Of a DNA stretch of 64,000 nt, positions 1-8,238 are shown piece after piece. Position numbers and translations under genes: made by a program. This DNA is from Alteribacter natronophilus (lineage in GTDB: Bacteria > Bacillota > Bacilli > Bacillales > Salisediminibacteriaceae). Under the pieces are notes generated by a model. It made no database searches, had not been told where the DNA came from, and saw nothing but the letters and a program-made list of their open reading frames with translations. The first letter of the stretch is position 1; each line of letters opens with the position of its first letter. The stretch spans positions 372,001 to 436,000 of the forward strand of contig NZ_VCRO01000001.1 in NCBI RefSeq assembly GCF_006007885.1, in the 5' to 3' direction.

Positions 1-315
1 CTGCGTCAGTATGTGTATCTGATTTTTGATGACTGGAAAAGGGAAAGCCCCTATATGGAACTTGCCGGAGAAGGCCATGGACTTATCGGGGCTTTCTCGC
101 CTGTTAAAGTCCACACTGGTGAAGAAGATAAAGAAAAGCTTTCGATCACGCTTGAGGTCATCGTAAATAACGGCGTCCCCATTCATTCGCAGTGTCGAAA
201 GCTCCAGTTATATATGGCCCGGCACATTCGGGAATTTACTTCAGTCCCAGTGGGTGAAGTAAGAGTCCGTGTTGTGTCCTGCAAAGTGGAAGAGCTCAAG
301 TCCAGTATAGATTAG
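1..315 (+). CDS. Asp23/Gls24-like protein, 5' end outside the window
   Basis: The reading frame is open from the first base, so the true start lies upstream; 104 codons are visible before the TAG stop. A GTG at 13 is an internal codon candidate only, with no ribosome site visible. The C-terminal half has a beta-alpha pattern (ITLEVIVNNGVPI, then a helix, then VRVRVVSCKVE) resembling the second half of Asp23/Gls24 envelope-stress domains. Similarity was judged by eye and the domain's first half may be out of view, so the family call is tentative. The gene converges on the next one, and the two stop codons overlap by four bases. Confidence 0.45.
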   Translation: MRQYVYLIFDDWKRESPYMELAGEGHGLIGAFSPVKVHTGEEDKEKLSITLEVIVNNGVPIHSQCRKLQLYMARHIREFTSVPVGEVRVRVVSCKVEELKSSID

Positions 316-668
316 CTGTTTTCAGCCAGCAGCTGTTCTTTTACTTTCGCTATTTTCTTCTCGCAGTTTTTTACAATATGGTCCGGAAATGATTCGTTAT
401 CATATTCTACACCGTGTGGATAGTAGTGTTTCCCGAGGAAGGCTTTCAGAATTTTTACGATGCTGTGAGCCTTGGGGATCTCCCCTTCAACTGCATAAGC
501 CTGTACACGGAAGTAATAAACATCATCCTTTACCTGGTCCACAAACTTATAGTCAAATGTGGCACGTTCATAGTCCCACTGGTATGTAAAACCGAGGTCT
601 TCCATGACACTCTCAATTAATTCAAATTCAACTTCAAGACCTTCAAGTTCTTCTGCTTCAAATCTCAT
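312..668 (-). CDS. YugN-like family protein
   Basis: A 118-residue soluble protein of the YugN-like family, whose function is unknown. The YDYKF, YAVEG and LGKHYYPHGVEY stretches are typical of that family. I chose the ATG at 668 because AGGAGGT lies nine bases upstream; an in-frame ATG at 704 has no such site. It is on the minus strand and diverges from the CBS gene at 887. By position it could correspond to B. subtilis ylbA, but I cannot confirm that. No signal peptide or membrane segment is visible. Confidence 0.75.
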   Translation of the reverse strand: MRFEAEELEGLEVEFELIESVMEDLGFTYQWDYERATFDYKFVDQVKDDVYYFRVQAYAVEGEIPKAHSIVKILKAFLGKHYYPHGVEYDNESFPDHIVKNCEKKIAKVKEQLLAENS

Positions 669-886
669 TAAAACGATACCTCCTGCTTCTCTGTCTGGTT
701 TCATTCCTTTTTATTCTATTACGAAACTGCCAAGGATGCAACGAAACCTTCCCCTTCAGAAGCAATATTCACTGTTTTGCCATGACCGTACCGGAAGGAG
801 GGGGAAACCGCTGAAGCTCCGTAATGTGAATAAAACAAACGATTAAGGGGACCTTACCGTTGACAACGCTGTAAGGAGGGTAAGCG

Positions 887-1315
887 GTGAAAAGTTTAAA
901 GGATGTTATGACAACCGATGTGGAGTGCTGTGCACCTGATGATAATCTGTATCAGGCAGCTGTAAAAATGAAAAAATACGATATCGGCTCCGTTCCTGTA
1001 TGCGACGGGGATCATCTTCTCGGAATGATTACAGACCGTGACATCGTTATGAGAGGGGTGGCTGAAAAAAGGCCTAACTCCTGCGATGTAAAAGAAGTAA
1101 TGAGTGAGAAGCTGGTTACGGCTGATCCGGGAATGATTGTGGATCAGGCTGCACAGATGATGGCGGAAAGACAGATCCGCAGGCTTCCCGTTGTGGAAAA
1201 TCAGAAGCTTGTAGGCATCGTTTCCCTTGGGGATCTGGCTGTTCATACTTCAACAACTGACGAAGCGAGCTTTGCTCTTTCCGAGATTTCCGAACGTCCG
1301 GAGGTTCATCACTGA
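887..1315 (+). CDS. ylbB: CBS-domain protein, YlbB-like
   Basis: A 142-residue protein made of two CBS repeats (about residues 8-60 and 70-125). Each has the pattern of a conserved VMT/VMS start, a DAA-like helix and a GIVxxxDL/GMITDRDI end. CBS pairs usually bind adenine nucleotides and act as energy or redox sensors; no partner enzyme domain is fused here, so its target is unknown. The start is GTG at 887, preceded by AAGGAGGG at 873-880. Part of that ribosome site lies in a small hairpin (CCTTAC 852-857 with GTAAGG 871-876). An intrinsic terminator follows. Position matches ylbB of B. subtilis. Confidence 0.85.
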   Translation: MKSLKDVMTTDVECCAPDDNLYQAAVKMKKYDIGSVPVCDGDHLLGMITDRDIVMRGVAEKRPNSCDVKEVMSEKLVTADPGMIVDQAAQMMAERQIRRLPVVENQKLVGIVSLGDLAVHTSTTDEASFALSEISERPEVHH

Positions 1316-1354
1316 TAATAAAGCAGTTGATTATAATATTATTACGTAAACTAA

Positions 1355-1399
1355 AGAAGCGGCAGGCCAGGGTGATGAACCTTGTCTGCTGCTTTTTTT
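1355..1399 (+). terminator. Intrinsic terminator after the CBS gene
   Basis: AGCGGCAGGC pairs, with two G-U pairs, with GTCTGCTGCT and is followed by a run of seven T. Confidence 0.7.
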
Positions 1400-1566
1400 C
1401 CGGGGTACCGATCCTGCTCTGTTTAACAGGAGAAGGGAAAGGGGAATAATGGAATTAATATTTCCTTTACAGAACAAAGCATACAGGTTTTAGATTGTCT
1501 GGGAACAAATTTTAAAGTAGAGTTAAAGAAAGCTTTACCAGTTTATCCGGTAGAGGAGGAGAAAAT

Positions 1567-2769
1567 ATGCGAATTGCACTGAAGTTGGCATTTATAGCAT
1601 TTGGTCTTGGATTGATTGCATATATGTTCTCACTGGACGATCAGGCGCAGGAAGACATGATGGAAGAACTTCCGGTTCTTGGGGACGGAGTATCTCCTGA
1701 CGAGGAGGACCAGTCCGGGAATGAACCTTCCGCGGGGGATGATAACCTCCCATCAGAAGAAGAGAACGACGGAAATGCGGATATGGATGAAACGGAAAAC
1801 GGACCGGGCGAGGAAGTTTCCTCCGGGTCATCGACCGAAGAGAATGGTGACAATGGCGGGGACGAAACAGAGGACATCAGTGATACCGAAGTTTCCGAGG
1901 GCTATCATACATATATTGGCGAAACCGCTGAGGTACTGACTGATGCGTATGGTGATCCGGATCGTACTGACATGACTCAGTACGGCTACGAATGGTACGT
2001 ATGGAATGAAGATCACTATCTGCAGGCCGGTGTTTCCGAAGGTGAAGTCGTATCCCTTTACACTAATATGTATTCAGATCTGTTATCCCCATTTACCGTG
2101 GGTGAGCCTTATGAGGAGCTGAAGGCTGATCAGGGATTTGAGGAAGAAGTTTCCCTTACGGGCGATTTCAGTACATTTACCTTTAACCTTTCTGAAAGTG
2201 ATGTTAAAACAAGACCGCTTGTGGAATATGATGGTGTATACGTCCAGCTCTATTTCGATACGTTTGATGGAACACTCTCGTCCGTCAGGTATTCCGATGA
2301 AGAAACGCTGGTCCTGCATCAGCCGTATTCACTGACTTACAGCCGGTCCATGCCGGAAAAACCGGAACTTTCCGACGGTGAGTGGGAAGCTGTTGAAGAA
2401 GGCATGGCCCGCCAGGTATTTGATTTGACCAATAATTTCAGGAAGCGTCATGGTATTGAAGAACTTGAATGGCATGAGGATACTGCGCAGGTGGCGCTTG
2501 GTCACAGCAGGGATATGTATGAGAACGAATATTTTTCCCACAGTTCGCCAGCACACGGGGAGCTCAGTGACCGGCTGACAGCTGAAGGAGTTCAGTATCA
2601 TATGGCCGCAGAAAACATTGCTGCACGCTACGATGACGCCGCCGCTGCAGTGGAAGGATGGCTCAACAGCGAGGGACACAGGGTAAATCTTAAGCATGAA
2701 GACCTCACCCATCTTGGTGTGGGCGTGTACCGGGAATTTTATACTCAGAACTTCATTACTCCGTGGTAA
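1567..2769 (+). CDS. ylbC: CAP-domain (SCP-like) membrane-anchored protein, YlbC-like
   Basis: 400 residues. An N-terminal membrane segment (about residues 4-22) acts as an uncleaved signal anchor. It is followed by a very acidic, Ser/Gly/Glu/Asp-rich linker (about 27-110), then a CAP-associated beta domain beginning YIGETAEVLTDAYGDP (about 116-250), then a CAP domain (about 285-400) with the family signatures HSRDMYENEYFSH, AENIA and GWLNSEGHR. It is probably extracytoplasmic at the membrane surface. CAP proteins have diverse roles, and this one's biochemical activity is unknown. The ATG at 1567 follows AGAGGAGGAG. The long acidic linker suits a saline environment. Position and domain order match ylbC. 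Confidence 0.88.
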   Translation: MRIALKLAFIAFGLGLIAYMFSLDDQAQEDMMEELPVLGDGVSPDEEDQSGNEPSAGDDNLPSEEENDGNADMDETENGPGEEVSSGSSTEENGDNGGDETEDISDTEVSEGYHTYIGETAEVLTDAYGDPDRTDMTQYGYEWYVWNEDHYLQAGVSEGEVVSLYTNMYSDLLSPFTVGEPYEELKADQGFEEEVSLTGDFSTFTFNLSESDVKTRPLVEYDGVYVQLYFDTFDGTLSSVRYSDEETLVLHQPYSLTYSRSMPEKPELSDGEWEAVEEGMARQVFDLTNNFRKRHGIEELEWHEDTAQVALGHSRDMYENEYFSHSSPAHGELSDRLTAEGVQYHMAAENIAARYDDAAAAVEGWLNSEGHRVNLKHEDLTHLGVGVYREFYTQNFITPW

Positions 2770-2808
2770 TCCAGAAGCTGCTGGGACAAAACAGACTCTA
2801 ATTAAGTA

Positions 2809-2856
2809 AAAAACGGTGCCAACGATCGCTTTTCGCTCGTTGGCACCGTTTTGTCT
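2809..2856 (+). terminator. Strong intrinsic terminator after ylbC
   Basis: AACGGTGCCAACGA (about 2811-2825) pairs with TCGTTGGCACCGTTTT (about 2837-2852) around a short TTTTCGC loop, followed by a T-rich stretch. The A-run on the left also makes it usable in reverse. Confidence 0.85.
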
Positions 2857-2888
2857 GTTTAAAAATGTTTGATAAGCCTGTCGGCCGG

Positions 2889-3112
2889 AGTATTTTCTTA
2901 TATATGCGTTGATTTTCAAAAATCACGAGACGCCTGCGGGAAAAGCAAGAGCTGCGAGCGTTTACATCCTGTGCAGGCTTCGAGCTGCTTCGACGCAGAC
3001 AGCTTCGAAGATGAACATGCAGAGGAAGAAGCAGAAGTCCCCCTCCCGGTTAGCTGAAGCCTTGCCCGCGGCAAGCGAGTGTATTTTTGAACAATCAACC
3101 ATTAAAATACTG
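2889..3112. repeat. MITE-like repeat, copy A
   Basis: About 224 bases with no coding capacity. The ends are imperfect inverted repeats: AGTATTTT...TTGATT...CAAAAAT on the left and the inverse of TTTTTGAACAATCAA...AAAATACT on the right. The interior shares GCTTCGAGCTGCTTCGACGC, GCAGAGGAAGAAGCAGAAG and TGCCCGCGG with the copies near 9.2 kb and 35 kb. Its ends differ in sequence from the other copies, suggesting a subfamily. Confidence 0.6.
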
Positions 3113-3323
3113 CATACAAGAAAGAGCTCTCACCGATGGTGAGGGTCCTTCTATTTAGCTGAGGTTTGTCCCAGCCTCTTCTTTCTCTATCCGCCAACTT
3201 TTAAAATCATAACTAACCTTTAACTGAGCCTTTCTGTAAACAAAACAGTAAAATTAGGCTCACACCCGGGGGGTCACCTGACTAGAATGGGAATAGAGAG
3301 ACATTCAGATGGAGGTGCACCAG

Positions 3324-3755
3324 ATGAGCGGCAGGCTTCACCCGGACGTTCAGAAATTTAAGGCCTTCGTAAAGGACCACCCTTATGTACTGAGGGATGT
3401 AAAAAGAAATGAGAAAACACTTCAGGATCTGTATGAGGAATGGACGCTTTTCGGAGATGACGATCCAGTGTGGGAAACGTACAAGGAACAGCAGCCTTCT
3501 TTTTCACCCGAACAGGCGGTCAGTCAGGATTCAGCCTCAGAGAGTCAGCAGGAAACAAAATCTTCAGGGGCAACAGCGGCAAACATTCTTGCCATGATTA
3601 AATCAATGAACATGAACGATCTCCAGAATCAGCTTTCCCAGTTTAACGGAGCGCTTACGTCTTTACAGGAACTCCTGGGGACATTCAGAAAGGGAGATCA
3701 GGAGCAGGGAAGCGGTCCGAACTCATCATCCCCATTTTCATTTCGTGATGACTAG
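3324..3755 (+). CDS. ylbD: YlbD family spore coat protein
   Basis: 143 residues. The N-terminal block HPDVQKFKAFVKDHP and the LYEEWTLFGDDDPVW motif identify the YlbD family (putative spore coat protein). The middle is Gln/Ser-rich and disordered. The C-terminal part (about 85-125) is helical, with ANILAMIKSMNMNDLQ. I chose ATG 3324 because GGAGGTG lies at 3311-3317, seven bases upstream; an upstream in-frame ATG at 3309 overlaps that site. The gene is followed by ylbE after 14 bases, so the two are probably co-transcribed. Its role in the coat is inferred from the family only. Confidence 0.85.
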   Translation: MSGRLHPDVQKFKAFVKDHPYVLRDVKRNEKTLQDLYEEWTLFGDDDPVWETYKEQQPSFSPEQAVSQDSASESQQETKSSGATAANILAMIKSMNMNDLQNQLSQFNGALTSLQELLGTFRKGDQEQGSGPNSSSPFSFRDD

Positions 3756-3769
3756 TCTGGAGGTTTGAT

Positions 3770-4009
3770 ATGAGAGTTGAAGTGCTGCAGCAGGTCCGGG
3801 CAAATCCGGAACTCTGGAAGTATATGAGAATTCATCCGCACTGGTATCGGAAGCTGTCAAGAAATCCTGCCTCTCTCGCGGAAATGGAAAAGGAATCCCG
3901 GGTATTTTACGGCAGGACATTTCCTCAGCGGATGGATAAAATCCAGAATAATGTAAATCTGGCATCGATGCTGTTTGAGATGGTGCGTCAGATGGGTCAG
4001 CAGTCGTGA
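3770..4009 (+). CDS. ylbE: YlbE-like protein
   Basis: 79 residues, matching the YlbE-like family: residues 1-45 contain LQQVRANPELWKYMRIHPHWYRKLSRNP, a short helical repeat-like unit, followed by a second helix near PQRMDKIQNNVNLASML. Function is unknown. AGGTTTG precedes the ATG. It lies 14 bases after ylbD and is the last gene before the inserted helicase-UvsE cassette; in B. subtilis the next gene would be ylbF. Confidence 0.85.
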   Translation: MRVEVLQQVRANPELWKYMRIHPHWYRKLSRNPASLAEMEKESRVFYGRTFPQRMDKIQNNVNLASMLFEMVRQMGQQS

Positions 4010-4196
4010 CTGTCAGTATGGCAGCACGGCTTTTTCTGTGCAGCGATTTCCGGTCATTGGGTGAGATACAGGGACTAGGTGATCGTAAAGAAAGGCCCGG
4101 CACTTGGGCTGCTTCTTCAATACGTGCATAATCAGAGAGGCTTCTTCCAATAGTAACCATAAGCAGTTTGCCGGAATGAAAGCGAAGGTGAAATAT

Positions 4197-5837
4197 ATGA
4201 GGGAAGAACAGCCGATTCTAATCAGCTCAGACAGGAAAATCTACCTGCGTGTGGATCATGAACAGTATCCAATTGTGCAGCCGGTACTGCAGGATATAGC
4301 TGAACTTGTGAAATCCCCGCAGGCAGTTCATGTGTATGAAATGAGCAGCCACTCTATATGGTACGCCTGTGAAAGAGGGATGACTTACGATGATATTCAA
4401 AACTTTTTCTGTGATTATGGAAAAACCCCTCCGCCGGAAGAGCTGCTCCAATGGATGAAAAAACATTTTGCCAGATACGGACTCCTCATTATCACCCGCA
4501 ACCAGGATGGTATGCGTTTATGCTCAAAAGAAAAAGGACTGCTGAAAACCCTGTTTAACGGGAGAAGGGAAGTAATCTCACCTTCACATAAAGAGGAGTA
4601 CACGATCATCACTGAAGAGGAACGGGGCACCGTAAAAAGACAGCTTATGAACCTTGGTTATCCTGTGATGGATCAGGGAGGTTATGAGGAAGGTGAAAAG
4701 GTGCCTTTCTCACTCAGGGAGCATATTCAGCTGAGGCCATATCAGAAGGAGGCTGTACGCTCGGTTTTTAAATCAACTTCCCTTGATGAAGGTAATGGGA
4801 TCATTGTGCTGCCATGCGGATCGGGAAAGACGATCACAGGCATCGGCCTTATGGCCGTTCTTCAGCAGGAGACACTAATCGTCACTCCCAACGAAACGTC
4901 ATTGAGACAGTGGGTGCGTGAGCTAACCGCATGCACTACGCTCGGCAGGGACTGTATAGGCATTTATACAGGAAAGGAGAAGTCACTCGCTCCGATTACG
5001 GTAACAACTTACCAGATGCTTACGAGGAAAAACAGAGAAGGTCAATTCAGTCACCTGCCTGTATTTCAGTCGAGGAAATGGGGCCTGATTATTTATGATG
5101 AGGTGCATCTTATTCCTGCACCGCTTTTTCGTTTTGCAGCCGATCTCCAGAGCACAAGAAGGACAGGGCTCACAGCTACATGCGTGAGAGAAGATGGAAA
5201 AATAAATGATATTTTCAGCCTGATCGGCCCGAAAAGGTACGAGCTTGGAATTCGCAGTCTGGAGGAAAACGGATGGCTGTCAAAGCCTGTCTGCAGGGAG
5301 ATTAGAGTAGGCTTTTCGGACAAGGATGCCGTTACCTACTGGGGGCTCGGTAAACGTGAAAAGTACCGGTTTGCCAGTGAAAATCAGAGAAAGCTTGATG
5401 TACTGGAGAAACTTCTGAATCGCCACCGGCATGAAAAAGTACTGATCATCGGTCATTATCTCAGTCAGCTGAGTGCTGTTCATAACCGGTTTGGTACCCC
5501 GCTTGTCACTGGTGCTACGTCAATTGAGGAGCGTGAAAGACTGTATAGTGCTTTCAGGGACTCAGAACTTAATTGCCTTGCTGTAAGTAAAGTGGCCAAC
5601 ATGGCACTGGACCTTCCTGATGCAGCAATTGGTATTCAGCTTTCCGGTTCGTACGGTTCCCGTCAGGAGGAAGCCCAGCGGATCGGCAGGCTGCTGCGGC
5701 CTTCACAGGAAGGTAAAGAAGTGACATTTTATTCGATCATCACTGCCGGAACCCAGGAAGAAGAGCGTGCAGGCAACCGTCAGCTGTTTATGCTTGACCA
5801 GGGATATTCTTACGAAAAAGAGGAGTGGAGTTCATGA
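4197..5837 (+). CDS. XPB/Ssl2-type DNA repair helicase (superfamily 2)
   Basis: 546 residues. The N-terminal part (about 5-125) resembles the XPB/Ssl2 N-terminal damage-recognition region. The helicase core has a Q-motif-like RPYQKEAV (about 180), Walker A PCGSGKT (206-212), the DEVH box (301-304), GLTAT followed by the XPB-specific RED residues in VREDGKI (331-333), and motif VI QRIGRLLRP (494-502). XPB proteins are ATP-driven DNA translocases that open DNA at lesions; mycobacterial and archaeal homologues are known. ATG 4197 has AAGGTG six bases upstream; ATGs at 4104 and 4176 have weaker sites. The stop overlaps the next gene's ATG (ATGA), so the two are translationally coupled. The gene sits between ylbE and ylbF, where B. 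subtilis has nothing. Confidence 0.9.
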   Translation: MREEQPILISSDRKIYLRVDHEQYPIVQPVLQDIAELVKSPQAVHVYEMSSHSIWYACERGMTYDDIQNFFCDYGKTPPPEELLQWMKKHFARYGLLIITRNQDGMRLCSKEKGLLKTLFNGRREVISPSHKEEYTIITEEERGTVKRQLMNLGYPVMDQGGYEEGEKVPFSLREHIQLRPYQKEAVRSVFKSTSLDEGNGIIVLPCGSGKTITGIGLMAVLQQETLIVTPNETSLRQWVRELTACTTLGRDCIGIYTGKEKSLAPITVTTYQMLTRKNREGQFSHLPVFQSRKWGLIIYDEVHLIPAPLFRFAADLQSTRRTGLTATCVREDGKINDIFSLIGPKRYELGIRSLEENGWLSKPVCREIRVGFSDKDAVTYWGLGKREKYRFASENQRKLDVLEKLLNRHRHEKVLIIGHYLSQLSAVHNRFGTPLVTGATSIEERERLYSAFRDSELNCLAVSKVANMALDLPDAAIGIQLSGSYGSRQEEAQRIGRLLRPSQEGKEVTFYSIITAGTQEEERAGNRQLFMLDQGYSYEKEEWSS

Positions 5838-7246
5838 AACTGGCTGTTTTATCAGCGGGACTTGATCCCTGCTGTCTGAAGAAAATTGAGGAAACGAGAC
5901 GTAAAAGGGGGCTGGCTCCCCTGTCAGCGCATGCAGAGATTAAAAGTATCCTGCCCGTTCTGACTCCAAGGGAACAAAGGATCTATACCCTGGTTGGCAA
6001 TGCAGGCATAAACAGACGGGACCGCCTCAATGACCAGTCGCTTCTCGACCGGCTGGCACTGGCTGAACTGCAGAAAGCAGGACTTGTTTTTTCGGTTCGC
6101 CGTAATGGAAAAACAGAATACGTTGTCCCGCGTGAAGCCAAAACCATGTTAACAGGAGAAAGGCAGATTGATGAAAGTGAAAAGCCGGATGATATTTTCA
6201 CCCTGATGAATGCTCTTGTATCCTGTTTTTCGGGACAGCATGGAAACGTAGAAAATGATGTGAAGGTGAAAGAGCTTCTGAAGCGGTTTGACTGCGATTC
6301 AGGAGACATCGATATGCTCGTACGCTGCCGTTTTGATGATCTTATCGAGGAATATATAAAAAGTAAAAGGGAAGCCGTAGGAGACAGCCGGTTCTTTACG
6401 GGCCGGACAGGCGTTACGGAAATAATGGACCTCGGAAACATGGAATGGCTTGTACCGCTGAGTACGCAGCCCGGTCTGCTGTTTGAGCTGCTTTTATGGG
6501 GAGAAACAGAGGGCGATCACGCTGATTCGGAATATATAACAGTTGTTTTTAACCGGGGATCGGTTAGGAAAGCCGTGCAGACGGGCCGCACCGTAGAATC
6601 ATTTATCCGGAAATTTGAGAAGGCTTTGAGTGACAGTGACAGCTTTCAGACCAGACTGGAAGCTCTTTCAGAAGACAGCGAACCCGGACATTATGCCGGG
6701 AGCTTTGAGGCCTTCCGGTTTTCTGCAGAAGAGGTGCTCGCAGCAGCAGTCAGTCTGCTCAGTGAGAATAATATTTCATTTACCAGAGGAGGGGGAAAGA
6801 TGATCTTTGTAGAGAGTGCCTTTAAGGCAGATGCACTGAAACTGCTGAAAGCAAAGGGGATGATTAACGGGAGAGAGGATCATAATACTGGCGCCGAGTC
6901 CCCGGGTGTCCCCGGCTGGGTATGCGCTGATCCCCCCTTTAACGAGGAGGCACTCACTGAGGCACCAGCCAATCTTCCGAGACAGTGGTATTCTCTCACT
7001 TCCTACAAACCGCAGATGCTCCTCAGGCTTGTCAGGCAGGCTTTCGTCCTTGGGCTGCCACTTTCCTATACAGACAGCAGCGGAACTGCGGCGGTTACGG
7101 AAATCAGTAATCTGACAGTAAAAGGTGAAGCCCGTCCATTTTTCTGTGATGATACGGGCGAGAGAGTCTATCTTGAGCACATTCATTCGGCTGCACTTGT
7201 TTCCCCGGCTGAAGCACAGCAGATGATTCATGAGGGCCGCCTATGA
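5834..7246 (+). CDS. Uncharacterised partner of the XPB-type helicase
   Basis: 470 residues that I cannot assign to a characterised protein. Residues about 40-105 look like a winged helix (LTPREQRIYTLVGN, ALAELQKAGLVFSVRR, then a beta hairpin). Residues about 110-340 are mixed and include a helical segment with VKVKELLKRFD. The C-terminal 80 residues (LVRQAFVLGLPLSYTDS to YLEHIHSAAL) resemble a WYL-like beta domain. Genes next to bacterial XPB often encode HTH plus helicase-associated domains, so it may load or regulate the helicase, perhaps like TFIIH p52; that is inference. ATG 5834 overlaps the helicase stop, with GGAG just upstream, and its own TGA overlaps the uvsE ATG. Confidence 0.8.
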   Translation: MKLAVLSAGLDPCCLKKIEETRRKRGLAPLSAHAEIKSILPVLTPREQRIYTLVGNAGINRRDRLNDQSLLDRLALAELQKAGLVFSVRRNGKTEYVVPREAKTMLTGERQIDESEKPDDIFTLMNALVSCFSGQHGNVENDVKVKELLKRFDCDSGDIDMLVRCRFDDLIEEYIKSKREAVGDSRFFTGRTGVTEIMDLGNMEWLVPLSTQPGLLFELLLWGETEGDHADSEYITVVFNRGSVRKAVQTGRTVESFIRKFEKALSDSDSFQTRLEALSEDSEPGHYAGSFEAFRFSAEEVLAAAVSLLSENNISFTRGGGKMIFVESAFKADALKLLKAKGMINGREDHNTGAESPGVPGWVCADPPFNEEALTEAPANLPRQWYSLTSYKPQMLLRLVRQAFVLGLPLSYTDSSGTAAVTEISNLTVKGEARPFFCDDTGERVYLEHIHSAALVSPAEAQQMIHEGRL

Positions 7247-8205
7247 TTGTCCGTTTTGGTTACGTGGCGATGAGCATGGCGCTCTCAAACGCGTCTCCGT
7301 CGAAAACCATGACGGCAAAGCAGTTTGAAAAGCTGAACAATCGTGAAGCGGCGCTGAGGAAGCTGGAACGGACAGCTTCTCTTAATCTGGAAAACTGCAG
7401 AAGGCTGCTCATCCATAATAAAGCTCATGACATTACCTTTTTCCGCCTGTCATCAAGACTTGTTCCCCTAGTGGATCACCCACTGACTGAAGGCTGGAAC
7501 TGGCACAGAGCAATCAGGGAAAATCTTAACAGTCTTGGGGAAACGGTCAGGGAAACAGAGAGCCGTGTGGATTTTCATCCTGATCATTTTACAGTACTGA
7601 ACACGGATAGTGACGATCTGTTTAAAAGGTCACTCCGTGTCCTTCTTTATCATTACAGACTTCTTAAGGGGATGGGCGTGGATCATACTCACCGTACAGT
7701 ACTCCATATAGGGGGGAAGAAATACGGAGTTGAAAAAGGGCTGGAGACGTTTGTGGAACGGTTTCAGGAAGTCCCTGCAGCCCTTGGGCAAATGCTGATG
7801 GTGGAAAATGACGATACGAATTATACTGTCGAGCATGCCCTCTATCTGGGAGAGAAGATTCAGGTTCCTGTGGTATTTGATCTCCATCACCATGATGTTC
7901 ACGGCGGAAAGCCCATCGGGTCTTTCTGGGAACGGGTGGTATCCACGTGGGGACACAGCCCCCTGCCTATGAAAATGCACGTTTCAAGTCCCCGTGATCA
8001 CGAAAACGATAAAAGTCATGCAGACTATATCAATGCAGATCGCCTTTATGCATTTTTAAAGGAAATTAACGGCAGTGTACCCCGCCTTGATATTATGATT
8101 GAAGCAAAACAGAAAGACGGGGCACTTTTCAGGCTGATGAAAGATCTGAAGGAAAAACCGGGAATTTCAGTACAGAATCAGTCAACCATTGAACTTGAGC
8201 GTTAA
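7243..8205 (+). CDS. uvsE: UV DNA damage endonuclease UvsE
   Basis: 320 residues, the same length as B. subtilis UvsE (YwjD). The family nicks DNA 5' to cyclobutane dimers and 6-4 photoproducts, starting an alternative excision repair. The TIM-barrel and metal-site motifs are all present: RFGYVAMSM at the start, FHPDHF (about 107), HIGGKKYG (about 150), ENDDTNYT (about 186), DLHHHDVHGG (about 211), HVSSPRDH (about 244), HADYI and IEAKQKD (about 286). ATG 7243 overlaps the preceding stop as ATGA, so the three cassette genes are coupled. Physical linkage to an XPB-type helicase suggests nicking and strand opening in one pathway (inference). Confidence 0.93.
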   Translation: MIVRFGYVAMSMALSNASPSKTMTAKQFEKLNNREAALRKLERTASLNLENCRRLLIHNKAHDITFFRLSSRLVPLVDHPLTEGWNWHRAIRENLNSLGETVRETESRVDFHPDHFTVLNTDSDDLFKRSLRVLLYHYRLLKGMGVDHTHRTVLHIGGKKYGVEKGLETFVERFQEVPAALGQMLMVENDDTNYTVEHALYLGEKIQVPVVFDLHHHDVHGGKPIGSFWERVVSTWGHSPLPMKMHVSSPRDHENDKSHADYINADRLYAFLKEINGSVPRLDIMIEAKQKDGALFRLMKDLKEKPGISVQNQSTIELER

Positions 8206-8210
8206 CTTCA

Positions 8211-8219
8211 TGTTATACT
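8211..8219 (+). promoter_or_regulatory. Possible extended -10 promoter element for ricF
   Basis: TG-T-TATACT at 8211-8219 fits an extended -10 box, but no good -35 is seen at the right distance. The start point would fall close to the ribosome site, giving a very short leader. Confidence 0.25.
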
Positions 8220-8238
8220 GCAGATGGAGGTGTATAAA

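Larger units (their letters stand above)
2776..3178. repeat. Intergenic composite bounded by inverted GCTGGGACAAA copies
   Basis: The left boundary carries GCTGGGACAAA at 2780-2790. The right boundary carries its inverse, TTTGTCCCAGC, at 3165-3175. Between them lie a strong terminator, a transposase-less repeat (2889-3112) and a hairpin with stem CTCACC/GGTGAG (3129-3141). Inverted GGGACAAA-type ends flanking terminators occur in many Firmicute intergenic regions, but I cannot name a family. No coding potential is visible in the 554 bases between ylbC and ylbD. Confidence 0.45.

Noticed and set aside
720-886. Possible riboswitch before the CBS gene
   Set aside because: I could not fit a known aptamer pattern; only a small hairpin at the ribosome site is supported.
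2869-3142. Short plus-strand frames after ylbC
   Set aside because: They fall within the repeat, in two competing frames, with no ribosome site.
4104-4196. Upstream extension of the XPB-type helicase
   Set aside because: The extra 31 residues match nothing in the family and the ATG at 4104 lacks a ribosome site; AAGGTG before 4197 is better.
4197-8205. Reading the helicase-UvsE cassette as an anti-phage defence system
   Set aside because: UvsE is a lesion-specific repair nuclease and there is no sensor, toxin or other defence gene nearby; DNA repair explains it better.
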